The notes beneath the pieces were generated by a model, which searched no databases, was not told where the DNA came from, and worked only from the letters and a program-made list of their open reading frames with translations. The position numbers were made by a program, and so were the translations under genes. Of a stretch of DNA of 64,000 bases, positions 55,489 to 63,740 are shown piece after piece; within the stretch, counting starts at the first letter, position 1, and each line of letters opens with the position of its first letter. This DNA is from Massilia sp. 9I. Lineage in GTDB: Bacteria > Pseudomonadota > Gammaproteobacteria > Burkholderiales > Burkholderiaceae_D. Where the stretch lies: contig NZ_LR733275.1 of assembly GCF_902506415.1 (NCBI RefSeq), positions 4,936,176 through 5,000,175 on the forward strand, written 5' to 3'.

Positions 55489-56286
55489 ATGTCCCGTATC
55501 GCTTCGACCTTTGCCGCCCTCAAGGCGCAAAACAAGACCGGCCTCGTCACCTTCATCACGGCCGGCGACCCCGGCCCCGAACTGACGGTGCCCCTGATGC
55601 ACGCCCTGGTGGAGGGCGGCGCCGACGTCCTGGAACTGGGTGTCCCGTTTTCCGACCCGATGGCCGAAGGCCCGGTGATCCAGCGCGCCTGCGAACGCGC
55701 GCTCAAGTTCAACATCGGCCTGCAGGACGTCTTCAACTTCGTGCGCGAATTCCGCAAGACGAATAGCACGACCCCGGTGGTCCTGATGGGCTACGCCAAC
55801 CCGATCGAACGCATCGGCCCCGACAACTTCATTCGCTGCGCGAAGGAAGCGGGCGCCGACGGCGCGATCGTGGTCGACTACCCGCCGGAAGAGTGCGCGG
55901 CATTCGCCGAGGCCATGCGTGCGAACGACCTCGACCTGATCTTCCTGCTGGCCCCGACCTCGACCACCAAGCGGGTGCAGCAGGTGGCCCAGTACGGCAG
56001 CGGCTTCAGCTACTACGTTTCGCTGAAAGGCGTAACGGGCGCTGGCAGCATCGACACGGCCGACGTGGCGCGGCGCGTGGCGGCAATTCGCGAACACGTG
56101 AAGCTCCCGATCGGCGTCGGTTTCGGCATCCGCGACGGCGCCACCGCGCGCGCCGTGGCCGAAGTGGCTGACGCAGTCGTGATCGGCAGCCGCATCATCC
56201 AGGAGCTGGAATCGGTGCCGAAAGAGCAGGCCGTCGACGCCGTCCGCACTTTTACCACCACCATCCGCACGGCCCTCGACGCCTGA
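55489..56286 (+). CDS. trpA: Tryptophan synthase alpha chain
   Basis: A 265-residue TIM-barrel subunit cleaving indole-3-glycerol phosphate and channelling indole to TrpB. The catalytic glutamate is in VLELGVPFSDPMAEGPVIQ near residue 49 and the aspartate (DPMA) near 60. GVGFGIRDGATA near 210 binds phosphate. An in-frame GTG 27 bases upstream is less likely. The gene ends just before a cluster of palindromic repeats. Confidence 0.97.
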   Translation: MSRIASTFAALKAQNKTGLVTFITAGDPGPELTVPLMHALVEGGADVLELGVPFSDPMAEGPVIQRACERALKFNIGLQDVFNFVREFRKTNSTTPVVLMGYANPIERIGPDNFIRCAKEAGADGAIVVDYPPEECAAFAEAMRANDLDLIFLLAPTSTTKRVQQVAQYGSGFSYYVSLKGVTGAGSIDTADVARRVAAIREHVKLPIGVGFGIRDGATARAVAEVADAVVIGSRIIQELESVPKEQAVDAVRTFTTTIRTALDA

Positions 56287-56289
56287 ACA

Positions 56290-56354
56290 TTGGGGTCAGA
56301 GTTGAATTACCGGGCAACTTTCAAAAGTTTCCTGTAATTCGACTCTGACCCTAA
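56290..56354. repeat. GGGTCAGAGT palindromic element A
   Basis: A 65-base hairpin: TTGGGGTCAGAGTTGAATTA on the left pairs with TAATTCGACTCTGACCCTAA on the right. The interior is nearly complementary as well, giving a single long stem. It lies directly after trpA. Confidence 0.8.
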
Positions 56355-56386
56355 TTTCCGAACAATTGATCAGTCACCCCGACAAT

Positions 56387-56404
56387 GAGGGTCAGAGTCG
56401 AATT
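56387..56404 (+). repeat. Solo half-element B
   Basis: GAGGGTCAGAGTCGAATT repeats the arm of the neighbouring palindromes but has no inverse mate close by. It may be a half left after deletion, or an end paired with an element beyond the following gene. Confidence 0.65.
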
Positions 56405-56571
56405 GTTTGACAATATTTCTTTGTTGGATTCCTAATAAGGGGATAGCGGTCACATTACGAACATTTATTGCCTTTGCGCAGCAGTTTGCTTGCTCAAGCG
56501 CCTCTTACTTCGCCCAACATCGCAGTAGATTGGTGACGGTATTTCCGATCAACAATTTTTTGGATCACGCG

Positions 56572-56859
56572 ATGAAAATTCAAATTGTGAACGTGTCGGT
56601 TGGGCAGACAGCCAAGGTCCTGGCAGCTCTCTATGTGTTGATATCTCTCCCCTTTCTGGTGATCGGCGCGCTGTTCGGCGCGTTTCAGGGAAGTGTCGGG
56701 GTCATCGTCATTGCTGTGGTGATCGCGCCGCTCATCTATGGGGTTCTCACCTTCCTGTGTACCGGTCTGGTCGCGTGGCTGTATAACGTCGTCGCCGGTC
56801 GCGTAGGTGGCATGGAATACAGCATTAAAGAAATCCCTGACACCATCAGCAAATCCTGA
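56572..56859 (+). CDS. Small integral membrane protein
   Basis: A 95-residue protein with two membrane helices (about 16-42 and 46-75) and a short soluble C-terminus, YNVVAGRVGGMEYSIKEI. The WLYNxVAxRxGG(I/M)E(F/Y) ending is seen in small membrane proteins of DUF3566 type, a tentative link. ATG at 56572 was chosen because the upstream in-frame part lacks coding character. Its composition is less G/C-rich than trpA and accD. It is bracketed by GGGTCAGAGT palindromes, suggesting insertion into the trpA-accD junction. No function is known. Confidence 0.65.
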   Translation: MKIQIVNVSVGQTAKVLAALYVLISLPFLVIGALFGAFQGSVGVIVIAVVIAPLIYGVLTFLCTGLVAWLYNVVAGRVGGMEYSIKEIPDTISKS

Positions 56860-56894
56860 AGTCTCATCCGCAGCTTGCCAGGTAGTTGCTTCCA

Positions 56895-56964
56895 AATTAG
56901 GGTCAGAGTCGAATTATTCGGAAACATCCAAAAGTTTCCCGATAATTCGACTCTGACCCTAATT
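56895..56964. repeat. GGGTCAGAGT palindromic element C
   Basis: A 70-base imperfect hairpin with arms AATTAGGGTCAGAGTCGAAT and ATTCGACTCTGACCCTAATT. It is closely related to element A, but the loop sequence differs. Confidence 0.8.
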
Positions 56965-56990
56965 GCTGGGTGGTACGGGTACCTGAAAGC

Positions 56991-57059
56991 AATGAGGGTC
57001 AGAGTCGAATTGCAGGAAATTCTGGGGAATTGCTCAACAATTCGACTCTGACCCCAATG
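56991..57059. repeat. GGGTCAGAGT palindromic element D
   Basis: Arms AATGAGGGTCAGAGTCGAAT and ATTCGACTCTGACCCCAATG face each other about 27 bases apart. It is the fourth copy of the family within 770 bases and lies about 35 bases before the probable accD promoter. Confidence 0.75.
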
Positions 57060-57092
57060 ATGTCGGAATGCTAATTGGCAGGGCGACATCAT

Positions 57093-57121
57093 TCGACAAG
57101 CGGGGCGCTTGCGGCTACACT
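57093..57121 (+). promoter_or_regulatory. Probable accD promoter
   Basis: TCGACA at 57093-57098 and TACACT at 57116-57121 are separated by exactly 17 bases. The start of transcription would lie about 28 bases before the accD ATG. It could serve the accD-folC-SPOR-cvpA-purF run. Confidence 0.5.
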
Positions 57122-57156
57122 ACCGCCACCTCGAAGATTGCCGCAAAGGAGAAAAG

Positions 57157-58029
57157 ATGAGTTGGCTAGAAAAACTGCTGCCCCCACGGATCCAGCGCTC
57201 CGATGCCGCCAAAAGCAAGACCATGCCGGAAGGCCTCTGGGTCAAGTGCCCGTCGTGCGAGTCGGTCCTGTACCGCGCCGACCTGGAATCGAACCAGCAT
57301 GTTTGCCCGAAGTGCGACCATCACATGCGCATCCGCGCCCGCGAGCGCCTCGATGCGCTGCTCGACGAAGGCGGCCGCTATGACATCGGCCAGGAAACCC
57401 TGCCGGTCGATACCCTGAAGTTCAAGGACAGCAAGAAGTATCCGGACCGCCTCAAGCAGGCCATGGATGCCACCGGCGAAACCGATGCCCTCATCGTGCA
57501 GGGCGGCTCGATCATGAGCCTGCCGGTCGTCGTCGCCTGCTTCGAATTCGAATTCATGGGCGGCTCCATGGGCTCGGTCGTCGGCGAACGCTTTGTGCGC
57601 GGCGCCCAGGTGGCGCTGGAGCAGAAGGTGCCTTTCATCTGCATCACCGCCACCGGCGGCGCCCGCATGCAGGAAGGCCTGCTGTCGCTGTTGCAGATGG
57701 CGAAGACCACCGCCATGCTGACCAAGCTGTCGGAAAAGAAGCTGCCGTTCATCAGCGTGCTGACCGATCCGACCATGGGCGGCGTCTCGGCGTCCTTCGC
57801 CTTCATGGGCGACGTCGTCATCGCCGAACCGAAAGCCCTGATCGGCTTCGCCGGCCCGCGCGTGATCGAGAACACCGTGCGCGAGAAGCTGCCGGAAGGC
57901 TTCCAGCGCGCCGAGTTCCTGGTGCAGAAGGGCGCCGTCGACATGATCGTCGACCGCCGCAAGATGCGCGAAGAAATCGCCCGCCTGCTGGCGCTGCTGC
58001 AAAACCAGGCCGCCGACGCGCTGGCCTGA
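57157..58029 (+). CDS. accD: Acetyl-CoA carboxylase transferase beta subunit
   Basis: A 290-residue carboxyltransferase beta subunit for malonyl-CoA formation, first step of fatty acid synthesis. The N-terminal zinc ribbon has CPSC near residue 30 and CPKC near 49. The crotonase-like core has GGSMGSVVGE near 130, TATGGARMQEG near 160 and VIAEPKALIGFAGPRVI near 225. AAAGGAG precedes the ATG at 57157. In Burkholderiales the gene commonly follows trpA, but here the repeats and a membrane gene intervene. Confidence 0.97.
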   Translation: MSWLEKLLPPRIQRSDAAKSKTMPEGLWVKCPSCESVLYRADLESNQHVCPKCDHHMRIRARERLDALLDEGGRYDIGQETLPVDTLKFKDSKKYPDRLKQAMDATGETDALIVQGGSIMSLPVVVACFEFEFMGGSMGSVVGERFVRGAQVALEQKVPFICITATGGARMQEGLLSLLQMAKTTAMLTKLSEKKLPFISVLTDPTMGGVSASFAFMGDVVIAEPKALIGFAGPRVIENTVREKLPEGFQRAEFLVQKGAVDMIVDRRKMREEIARLLALLQNQAADALA

Positions 58030-58099
58030 TTCTCATACGGTGCGGATGCCAAGGGCGTCCGCACCCGTGCTGTCCGGCACGCTCTCACCGCTCCAATCA

Positions 58100-59398
58100 A
58101 TGCCTACTCTCCCGACCACCTTGCCCGACTGGCTGGCGCTGCTCGAGTCACGCCATGCCGAAACCCACATCGACATGGGCCTGGACCGCGTCCGCGCCGT
58201 CAAGGAACGACTGCAGCTGGCCTTCGGCTGCCCTGTGATCATGGTAGCCGGCACCAATGGCAAGGGCTCGACCTGCGCCATGCTGGAAGCCGTGCTGCTG
58301 CAGTCCGGCTACCGCGTAGGCCTGTACATCAAGCCGCACTTCCTCGACTTCAACGAGCGCGCCCGCATCAACGGCGAAATGGCCTCCGATGAAGCGCTGG
58401 TCGCCGCCTTCGATGCGGTGGAAAGCGTGCGTGGCGACGTCTCGCTGACCTATTTCGAGTTCACCACGCTGGCGATCATGCACCTGATATCGCAGGCCGG
58501 TGTCGACGTCGCGATCCTCGAGGTCGGCCTCGGTGGACGCCTCGACGCGGTCAACGTGGTGGACGCCGATGTGGCGATCGTCACCAGCGTCGACATCGAC
58601 CACACCGACTACCTGGGCGACACGCGCGAGAAGATCGGCTTCGAGAAGGCCGGCATCTTCCGACCAGGTAAGCCCGCGATCTGCAGCGACCCGGTGCCGC
58701 CGCAATCCTTGATCCAGCACGCGGAAAGCATCGGCGCCGACCTGTGGCTGCTCGGCCGCGACTTCAACTACCAGGGCGACCAGCAGCAGTGGAGCTATGG
58801 CGGGCGCGGACAGCGCCGCAATGCGCTGGCCTATCCGGCCCTGCGCGGCGCCAACCAGCTGCTCAATGCCTCCGCCGCGCTGGCCGCGCTGGAAGTGCTG
58901 CGCATGCAGCTGCCCTGCGGCGCGCAGGAAGTGCGCGCGGGCCTGGCGATGGTCGAGCTGCCAGGACGCTTCCAGGTGCTGCCGGGCCGTCCGACCCAGG
59001 TGCTGGACGTGGCCCATAATCCGCATGCCGCGGCGGCACTCGCGCACAACCTCGGCAACATGGGCTTCCACCGCTTCACCTACGCGGTGTTCGGCATCAT
59101 GGAGGACAAGGACATCGAGGCCGTGATCGCGCCGCTGAAGGGCATCGTCGACCACTGGTGCGTCACCGCGCTGCCGTCGCCCCGTTCCGCACAGCCGGAA
59201 CAGCTGGCGGAAAAGCTCGCGACGCTCAAGCCCGCGGGCGCGAAACCGGACGATTTTTCGGTCACCGCTTTCGCCACTCCAGCCGAGGCCTATGCAAACG
59301 CCGTGAGCCGGGCAGGGGAGAATGATAGAATTGTGGTCTTTGGCTCGTTCTACACGGTCGCCGGTGTGATGGCGGCCCGAAAAAACTCTCTTCACTGA
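58100..59398 (+). CDS. folC: Folylpolyglutamate/dihydrofolate synthase
   Basis: A 432-residue Mur-ligase-type enzyme making dihydrofolate and extending the polyglutamate tail. The P-loop MVAGTNGKGSTCAMLE lies near residue 50. YFEFTTLAIMHLI near 120, EVGLGGRLDAVN near 143 and DVAHNPHAAA near 304 are family motifs. The ATG at 58100 gives the usual start TLPDWLALLE. A GTG 60 bases upstream remains possible. It follows accD and precedes the SPOR protein gene by 14 bases. Confidence 0.95.
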   Translation: MPTLPTTLPDWLALLESRHAETHIDMGLDRVRAVKERLQLAFGCPVIMVAGTNGKGSTCAMLEAVLLQSGYRVGLYIKPHFLDFNERARINGEMASDEALVAAFDAVESVRGDVSLTYFEFTTLAIMHLISQAGVDVAILEVGLGGRLDAVNVVDADVAIVTSVDIDHTDYLGDTREKIGFEKAGIFRPGKPAICSDPVPPQSLIQHAESIGADLWLLGRDFNYQGDQQQWSYGGRGQRRNALAYPALRGANQLLNASAALAALEVLRMQLPCGAQEVRAGLAMVELPGRFQVLPGRPTQVLDVAHNPHAAAALAHNLGNMGFHRFTYAVFGIMEDKDIEAVIAPLKGIVDHWCVTALPSPRSAQPEQLAEKLATLKPAGAKPDDFSVTAFATPAEAYANAVSRAGENDRIVVFGSFYTVAGVMAARKNSLH

Positions 59399-59412
59399 CT
59401 CGATGAAATCGC

Positions 59413-60324
59413 ATGGGCTTGTTCTCGTTCGGTAGCAAAAACAAGCAAGACACTGTCCGTGACAGCGGCCACTTCGTCAAGGACGACGATGCCGCCTATG
59501 GGCAGCAGGCCCGCTCCAAGCGCGCCTCCCACGCCGGCGAAGGCGCGACCCGCGGCCGCGGACGCGCCGGCGCGGATCCGATCCTCCCCGAGAAAAAGCG
59601 TGCGCGCCGCCGCCTGGTAGGCGCGATCGCGCTGGCGCTTGCGGCGGCGGTCGGCCTGCCGATGCTGCTCGATTCCGAGCCGAAGCCGCTCGGCTCCGAC
59701 ATCGCCATCAACATCCCGTCCAAGGACAAGGCCGCGCCGCTGCCGGTGCCGGCTGCGGCCACCGTCGACAGCGACGAAGAGATCGTCGAGCCGACCGATG
59801 CGCCGACGCCCGCGTCCGCCGCCGTGGCGCCGCCGCCGGCCGTGCGCAGCGCGACCCCGCCGGCTGATCCGCCGCCCATGCGCACCCTCGACACGACGGC
59901 GCCCAAGCCCGAGCCGAAGATCGAGGCCGTCAAGCCGGAACCGAAGCGCGAACCGAAACCGGAAACCCATCCGAAGGTCGCCGAGCTCGAGCCGAAGAAG
60001 CTCGAGAAGCCGGCCGTCAAGCCGGTCGACGCCAAGCCGCGCCCGGACGACGCCGCGCGCGCCATGGCCATCCTCGAAGACAAGCCGGCCGTGAAGGCGG
60101 CCGGCCCGGCGCAAAAGTACGTGGTGCAGGTGGCCGCGCTGGCCACCCAGGAAAAGGTCAACGAACTGCAGGGCCGCCTGCGCGCGGCCGGCGTGTCCTC
60201 GTTCACCGAGAAGTCCGGTGAACTGATCCGCGTGCGCGTGGGCCCGTACAGCAAGGAAGAGGGCGAGAAGATCCGCTTGAAACTCATCAGCATGGGCCTG
60301 TCCGGCACCATGGTGCCGCTCTGA
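59413..60324 (+). CDS. SPOR domain-containing protein
   Basis: A 303-residue inner-membrane protein of the DedD/FtsN-like kind. A short basic cytoplasmic part comes first, then one membrane helix (about residues 66-83, LVGAIALALAAAVGLPMLL). A long Pro/Lys/Glu-rich periplasmic linker (about 90-230) leads to a C-terminal SPOR domain (about 234-303) starting KYVVQVAALATQEKVNELQG. SPOR domains bind denuded peptidoglycan at the division site. Its place between folC and cvpA equals the E. coli dedD position. Confidence 0.9.
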   Translation: MGLFSFGSKNKQDTVRDSGHFVKDDDAAYGQQARSKRASHAGEGATRGRGRAGADPILPEKKRARRRLVGAIALALAAAVGLPMLLDSEPKPLGSDIAINIPSKDKAAPLPVPAAATVDSDEEIVEPTDAPTPASAAVAPPPAVRSATPPADPPPMRTLDTTAPKPEPKIEAVKPEPKREPKPETHPKVAELEPKKLEKPAVKPVDAKPRPDDAARAMAILEDKPAVKAAGPAQKYVVQVAALATQEKVNELQGRLRAAGVSSFTEKSGELIRVRVGPYSKEEGEKIRLKLISMGLSGTMVPL

Positions 60325-60340
60325 TCAGGACTACCGCGGC

Positions 60341-60829
60341 GTGACGATTTTCGATTACCTGGTCTTGTTTGTACTGATATCGTCCGTCATCATTTCCACC
60401 CTGCGCGGGCTGGTGAAGGAGATCCTGTCGCTGCTGGGCTGGGTCGTGGCCTTCGTGGTGGCGAATGCCTATGGCGCCAAGCTGGCGCCGATGCTGCCGG
60501 AACTACTGCCCGGCGAGAGCACGCGCCTGATCATGGCCTTCGTGCTGCTGTTCCTGGGCGTGCGTATCCTGATGGGCCTGCTGTCGCTGGCGATCGGGGC
60601 CCTGATCACCGCCACCGGGCTGAGCCTTGCGGACCGCGGCCTGGGTGGATTATTTGGATTGGCGCGTGGCATTGTAATCGTGCTGGCCGCCGTCATATTG
60701 AGTGGGATGACTTCCATTCCGCAACAGGATTTCTGGAGGAACGCGCTGCTGTCGCCCATGGCGGAAACCGGCGCGCGCACGGTAAAACCATTTCTCCCCG
60801 CTGCCCTTGCGCAGCACGTGAAGTTTTGA
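60341..60829 (+). CDS. cvpA: CvpA family membrane protein
   Basis: A 162-residue protein with four predicted membrane helices: about 4-24, 27-45, 62-88 and 100-122. It is of the CvpA family, named for colicin V production in E. coli. The start FDYLVLFVLISSVIISTLRG and GLARGIVIVLAAVI are typical. The start codon is GTG with AGGA about eleven bases before it. It precedes purF, as in E. coli. The molecular role is not established. Confidence 0.9.
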   Translation: MTIFDYLVLFVLISSVIISTLRGLVKEILSLLGWVVAFVVANAYGAKLAPMLPELLPGESTRLIMAFVLLFLGVRILMGLLSLAIGALITATGLSLADRGLGGLFGLARGIVIVLAAVILSGMTSIPQQDFWRNALLSPMAETGARTVKPFLPAALAQHVKF

Positions 60830-60868
60830 CATTTTTGCAATCAGGCAGTCCAGTTTTAGGAGCGCACC

Positions 60869-62392
60869 ATGTGTGGCATCGTCGGCGTCGTCTCGAATAA
60901 TCCCGTCAACCAGCTTCTGTACGACGCATTGCTGCTGCTGCAGCACCGCGGCCAGGACGCGGCGGGCATTGCAACCAATCACAGCAGCATGTTCTCGATG
61001 TACAAGGCCAATGGCCTGGTGCGCGACGTGTTCCGTACCCGCAACATGCGCTCGCTGCAGGGCAACACCGGTATCGGCCACTGCCGCTACCCGACCGCAG
61101 GTTCGTCGAGCGAGGAAGAGGCGCAGCCGTTCTACGTCAACGCTCCCTTCGGCATTACCCTCGCCCACAACGGCAACCTGACCAACCAGGCCCAGCTCAA
61201 GGAAGAGCTGTTCCGCAATGACCGCCGCCACATCAACACCGATTCCGACTCGGAAGTGCTGCTGAACGTGCTGGCCCACGAGATCCAGGAAGCAGCCGAT
61301 GGCTTCAACCTCGACAAGGACGCCGTGTTCAAGGCGGTCGCCGCGGTGCACCGCCGCGTGCGCGGGGCGTATGCGGTGGTGTCGCAGATCGCCGGCCACG
61401 GCATGCTGGCCTTCCGCGACCCCTTCGGCATCCGTCCGCTGTGCCTGGGCGTGAATGAAGGCGAGCACGGCACCGAATACCTGGTGGCGAGCGAGTCGGT
61501 GGCGCTGGAAGGCCTGGGCTTCCGCTTCGTGCGCGACATCGCGCCGGGCGAGGCGGTCTTCATCGACAACGACGGCAATATGTCGCAGCAGCAGTGCGCC
61601 GAGAACCCGTCGCTGAACCCCTGCGCCTTCGAATACGTCTACCTGGCGCGTCCGGACTCGGTGATCGACGGCGCCTCGGTCTACGCCACCCGCCTGCGCA
61701 TGGGCGAATACCTGGCCGACAAGATCCGCAAGGAGATCCCGGTCGAGGAAATCGACGTGGTGATGCCGATCCCGGACTCCTCCCGTCCGGCCGCGATCCA
61801 GCTGGCGCTCAAGCTCGGCGTCGAGTACCGCGAAGGCTTCATCAAGAACCGCTACATCGGCCGCACCTTCATCATGCCGGGCCAGGGCATGCGCAAGAAG
61901 TCGGTGCGCCAGAAGCTCAACGCCATCGCCGCCGAGTTCAAGGACAAGAACGTGCTGCTGGTCGACGACTCGATCGTGCGCGGCACCACCAGCCGCGAGA
62001 TCGTGCAGATGGCGCGCGACGCCGGTGCCCGCAAGGTGTTCTTCGCCTCGGCGGCGCCGCCGGTGCTGTACCCGAACGTGTACGGCATCGACATGCCGAC
62101 CCGCGACGAGTTGATCGCGCACGGCCGCACCGTGGACGAGGTGTGCAAGGAGATCACCGCCGACCGCCTGGTCTATCAGGATGTCGACGCGCTCAAGAAG
62201 GCGATCTCGGACGTCAACCCGGCCTTGAAGAACTTCGAGGCCTCCTGCTTCGACGGCGTCTACGTGACCGGCGACGTGACCCCGGAATACCTGGACCGCC
62301 AGGAGTCGGCGCGCCACAACCCGAAGGCCAACCAGGTCGAGGACCCGGTGCGTACCCAGCTGAACCTCAACACCCCGGCGGTCACCGAGTAA
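60869..62392 (+). CDS. purF: Amidophosphoribosyltransferase
   Basis: A 507-residue enzyme making phosphoribosylamine from PRPP and glutamine, committing step of purine synthesis. The N-terminal nucleophile cysteine follows the initiator Met in MCGIVGVVSNNP. HRGQDAAGIAT and IGHCRYPTAGSS belong to the glutaminase domain. The PRPP-binding loop is VLLVDDSIVRGTTSREIV near residue 365. GAGCGC precedes the ATG. The length is normal. Confidence 0.97.
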   Translation: MCGIVGVVSNNPVNQLLYDALLLLQHRGQDAAGIATNHSSMFSMYKANGLVRDVFRTRNMRSLQGNTGIGHCRYPTAGSSSEEEAQPFYVNAPFGITLAHNGNLTNQAQLKEELFRNDRRHINTDSDSEVLLNVLAHEIQEAADGFNLDKDAVFKAVAAVHRRVRGAYAVVSQIAGHGMLAFRDPFGIRPLCLGVNEGEHGTEYLVASESVALEGLGFRFVRDIAPGEAVFIDNDGNMSQQQCAENPSLNPCAFEYVYLARPDSVIDGASVYATRLRMGEYLADKIRKEIPVEEIDVVMPIPDSSRPAAIQLALKLGVEYREGFIKNRYIGRTFIMPGQGMRKKSVRQKLNAIAAEFKDKNVLLVDDSIVRGTTSREIVQMARDAGARKVFFASAAPPVLYPNVYGIDMPTRDELIAHGRTVDEVCKEITADRLVYQDVDALKKAISDVNPALKNFEASCFDGVYVTGDVTPEYLDRQESARHNPKANQVEDPVRTQLNLNTPAVTE

Positions 62393-62399
62393 GCCAGCC

Positions 62400-63641
62400 A
62401 TGAGCGAGACGAACAAGTACGGTTTCACGACCACCATCCTGCACAACGACCGCCGCAAGACGATCGAGCAGGGTTCGCTGCACAAGCCGGTGCACACCTC
62501 GGTGGCCTTTGGCTACGGTGACGCGCGCCAGCTGGCCTCGGTCTTCCAGGGCAAGGAGCCGGGCTTTCGCTACGGCCGCCAGGGCAACCCGACGGTGGGC
62601 GCGCTGGAAGACAAGATCACCAAGATGGAAGACGGCGTCGGCACCATCTGTTTCGCCACCGGCATGGGCGCCATCGGCGCGCTGTTCCAGGCGCTGCTCA
62701 AAGCGGGCGACCACATCGTCTCTTCGTCCTTCCTGTTCGGGAACACCAACAGCCTGTGGCAGACGGTGGCGGGGCAGGGCGTGGGTGTCGATTTCGTCGA
62801 TGCGACCGATGTCGCCCATGTGGAAGCGGCCTTGAAGCCCGACACGCGCATGGTGTTCGTCGAGACCATCGCCAATCCGCGCACCCAGGTCGCGGATCTC
62901 GCGCGCATCGGCCAGCTGTGCCGCGAGCGCGGCATCCTCTACGTCGTGGACAACACCATGACCACGCCTTATCTGTTCCGCCCAAAGGCGGTTAGCGCGG
63001 GCCTGGTGGTCAATTCGCTGACCAAGTCGATCGGCGGCCATGGCAATGCGCTCGGCGGCGCGCTGACCGACACCGGCCTGTTCGACTGGAGCGCCTTCCC
63101 GAACATCGCGGCCAACTTCCGCAAGCAGCCGGCCGCCAATCAGGGTCTGGCCCAGCTGCGCGCCAAGGCGCTGCGCGACTTCGGCGCGGCGCTGGGGCCG
63201 GAAGCGGCGCACCACATCGCGGTGGGTGCGGAGACGCTGGCGCTGCGCATGGAACGCACCAGCGCCAATGCGCTGGCGCTGGCGCACATGCTCGAGGCGG
63301 ATGAGCGGGTCTGCGCGGTTCACTACCCGGGCCTGGCTTCGCATCCGCAGAACGGGATCACCAAGGAGCTGTTCCGTGCGGGCGGTTCCTTGATGAGCTT
63401 CGAGCTGCGGGAAGACATCGACTGCTTCGACTACCTGAATCGCCTGAAGCTCGGCATCCCGGCCAGCAATCTGGGCGACACCCGTACCCTGGTGATCCCG
63501 GTGGCGCACACGATCTTCTTCGAGATGGGAGCGGAGCGGCGCGCCAGCATGGGCATCGCCGAGTCGCTGATTCGCGTTTCGGTGGGCATCGAGGATACCG
63601 ACGACCTGCTGGCGGACTTCCGCCAGGCGCTCGACGCGTAA
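62400..63641 (+). CDS. Cystathionine gamma-synthase family PLP enzyme
   Basis: A 413-residue PLP-dependent enzyme of the Cys/Met metabolism family. The PLP lysine is in NSLTKSIGGHGN near residue 210. YGRQGNPTVGALE near 58 binds the cofactor phosphate and FATGMGAIGALF near 83 is conserved. It lies seven bases after purF, a spot taken by O-succinylhomoserine sulfhydrylase (metZ) in other Burkholderiales, but its start and several blocks differ from typical MetZ. I therefore leave the exact reaction open among gamma-synthase, sulfhydrylase or gamma-lyase. A terminator follows. Confidence 0.88.
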   Translation: MSETNKYGFTTTILHNDRRKTIEQGSLHKPVHTSVAFGYGDARQLASVFQGKEPGFRYGRQGNPTVGALEDKITKMEDGVGTICFATGMGAIGALFQALLKAGDHIVSSSFLFGNTNSLWQTVAGQGVGVDFVDATDVAHVEAALKPDTRMVFVETIANPRTQVADLARIGQLCRERGILYVVDNTMTTPYLFRPKAVSAGLVVNSLTKSIGGHGNALGGALTDTGLFDWSAFPNIAANFRKQPAANQGLAQLRAKALRDFGAALGPEAAHHIAVGAETLALRMERTSANALALAHMLEADERVCAVHYPGLASHPQNGITKELFRAGGSLMSFELREDIDCFDYLNRLKLGIPASNLGDTRTLVIPVAHTIFFEMGAERRASMGIAESLIRVSVGIEDTDDLLADFRQALDA

Positions 63642-63645
63642 CAAG

Positions 63646-63675
63646 CAACGGCAGCCTCGGCTGCCGTTTTGTTTC
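63646..63675 (+). terminator. Terminator after the PLP enzyme gene
   Basis: AACGGCAGCC and GGCTGCCGTT form a stem with a minimal loop, followed by TTTGTTT. It ends the accD-to-sulfur-enzyme run. Confidence 0.85.
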
Positions 63676-63740
63676 AGCTGTTGAGCGTTACGTCGCATTA
63701 CCGCTATCATGGAACTTCCATTCACATCGGTATCGTGCCC

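Noticed and set aside
56290..57059. Insertion sequence or CRISPR array
   Set aside because: The repeats are four palindromes with irregular spacing. There is no transposase frame and no regular spacers.
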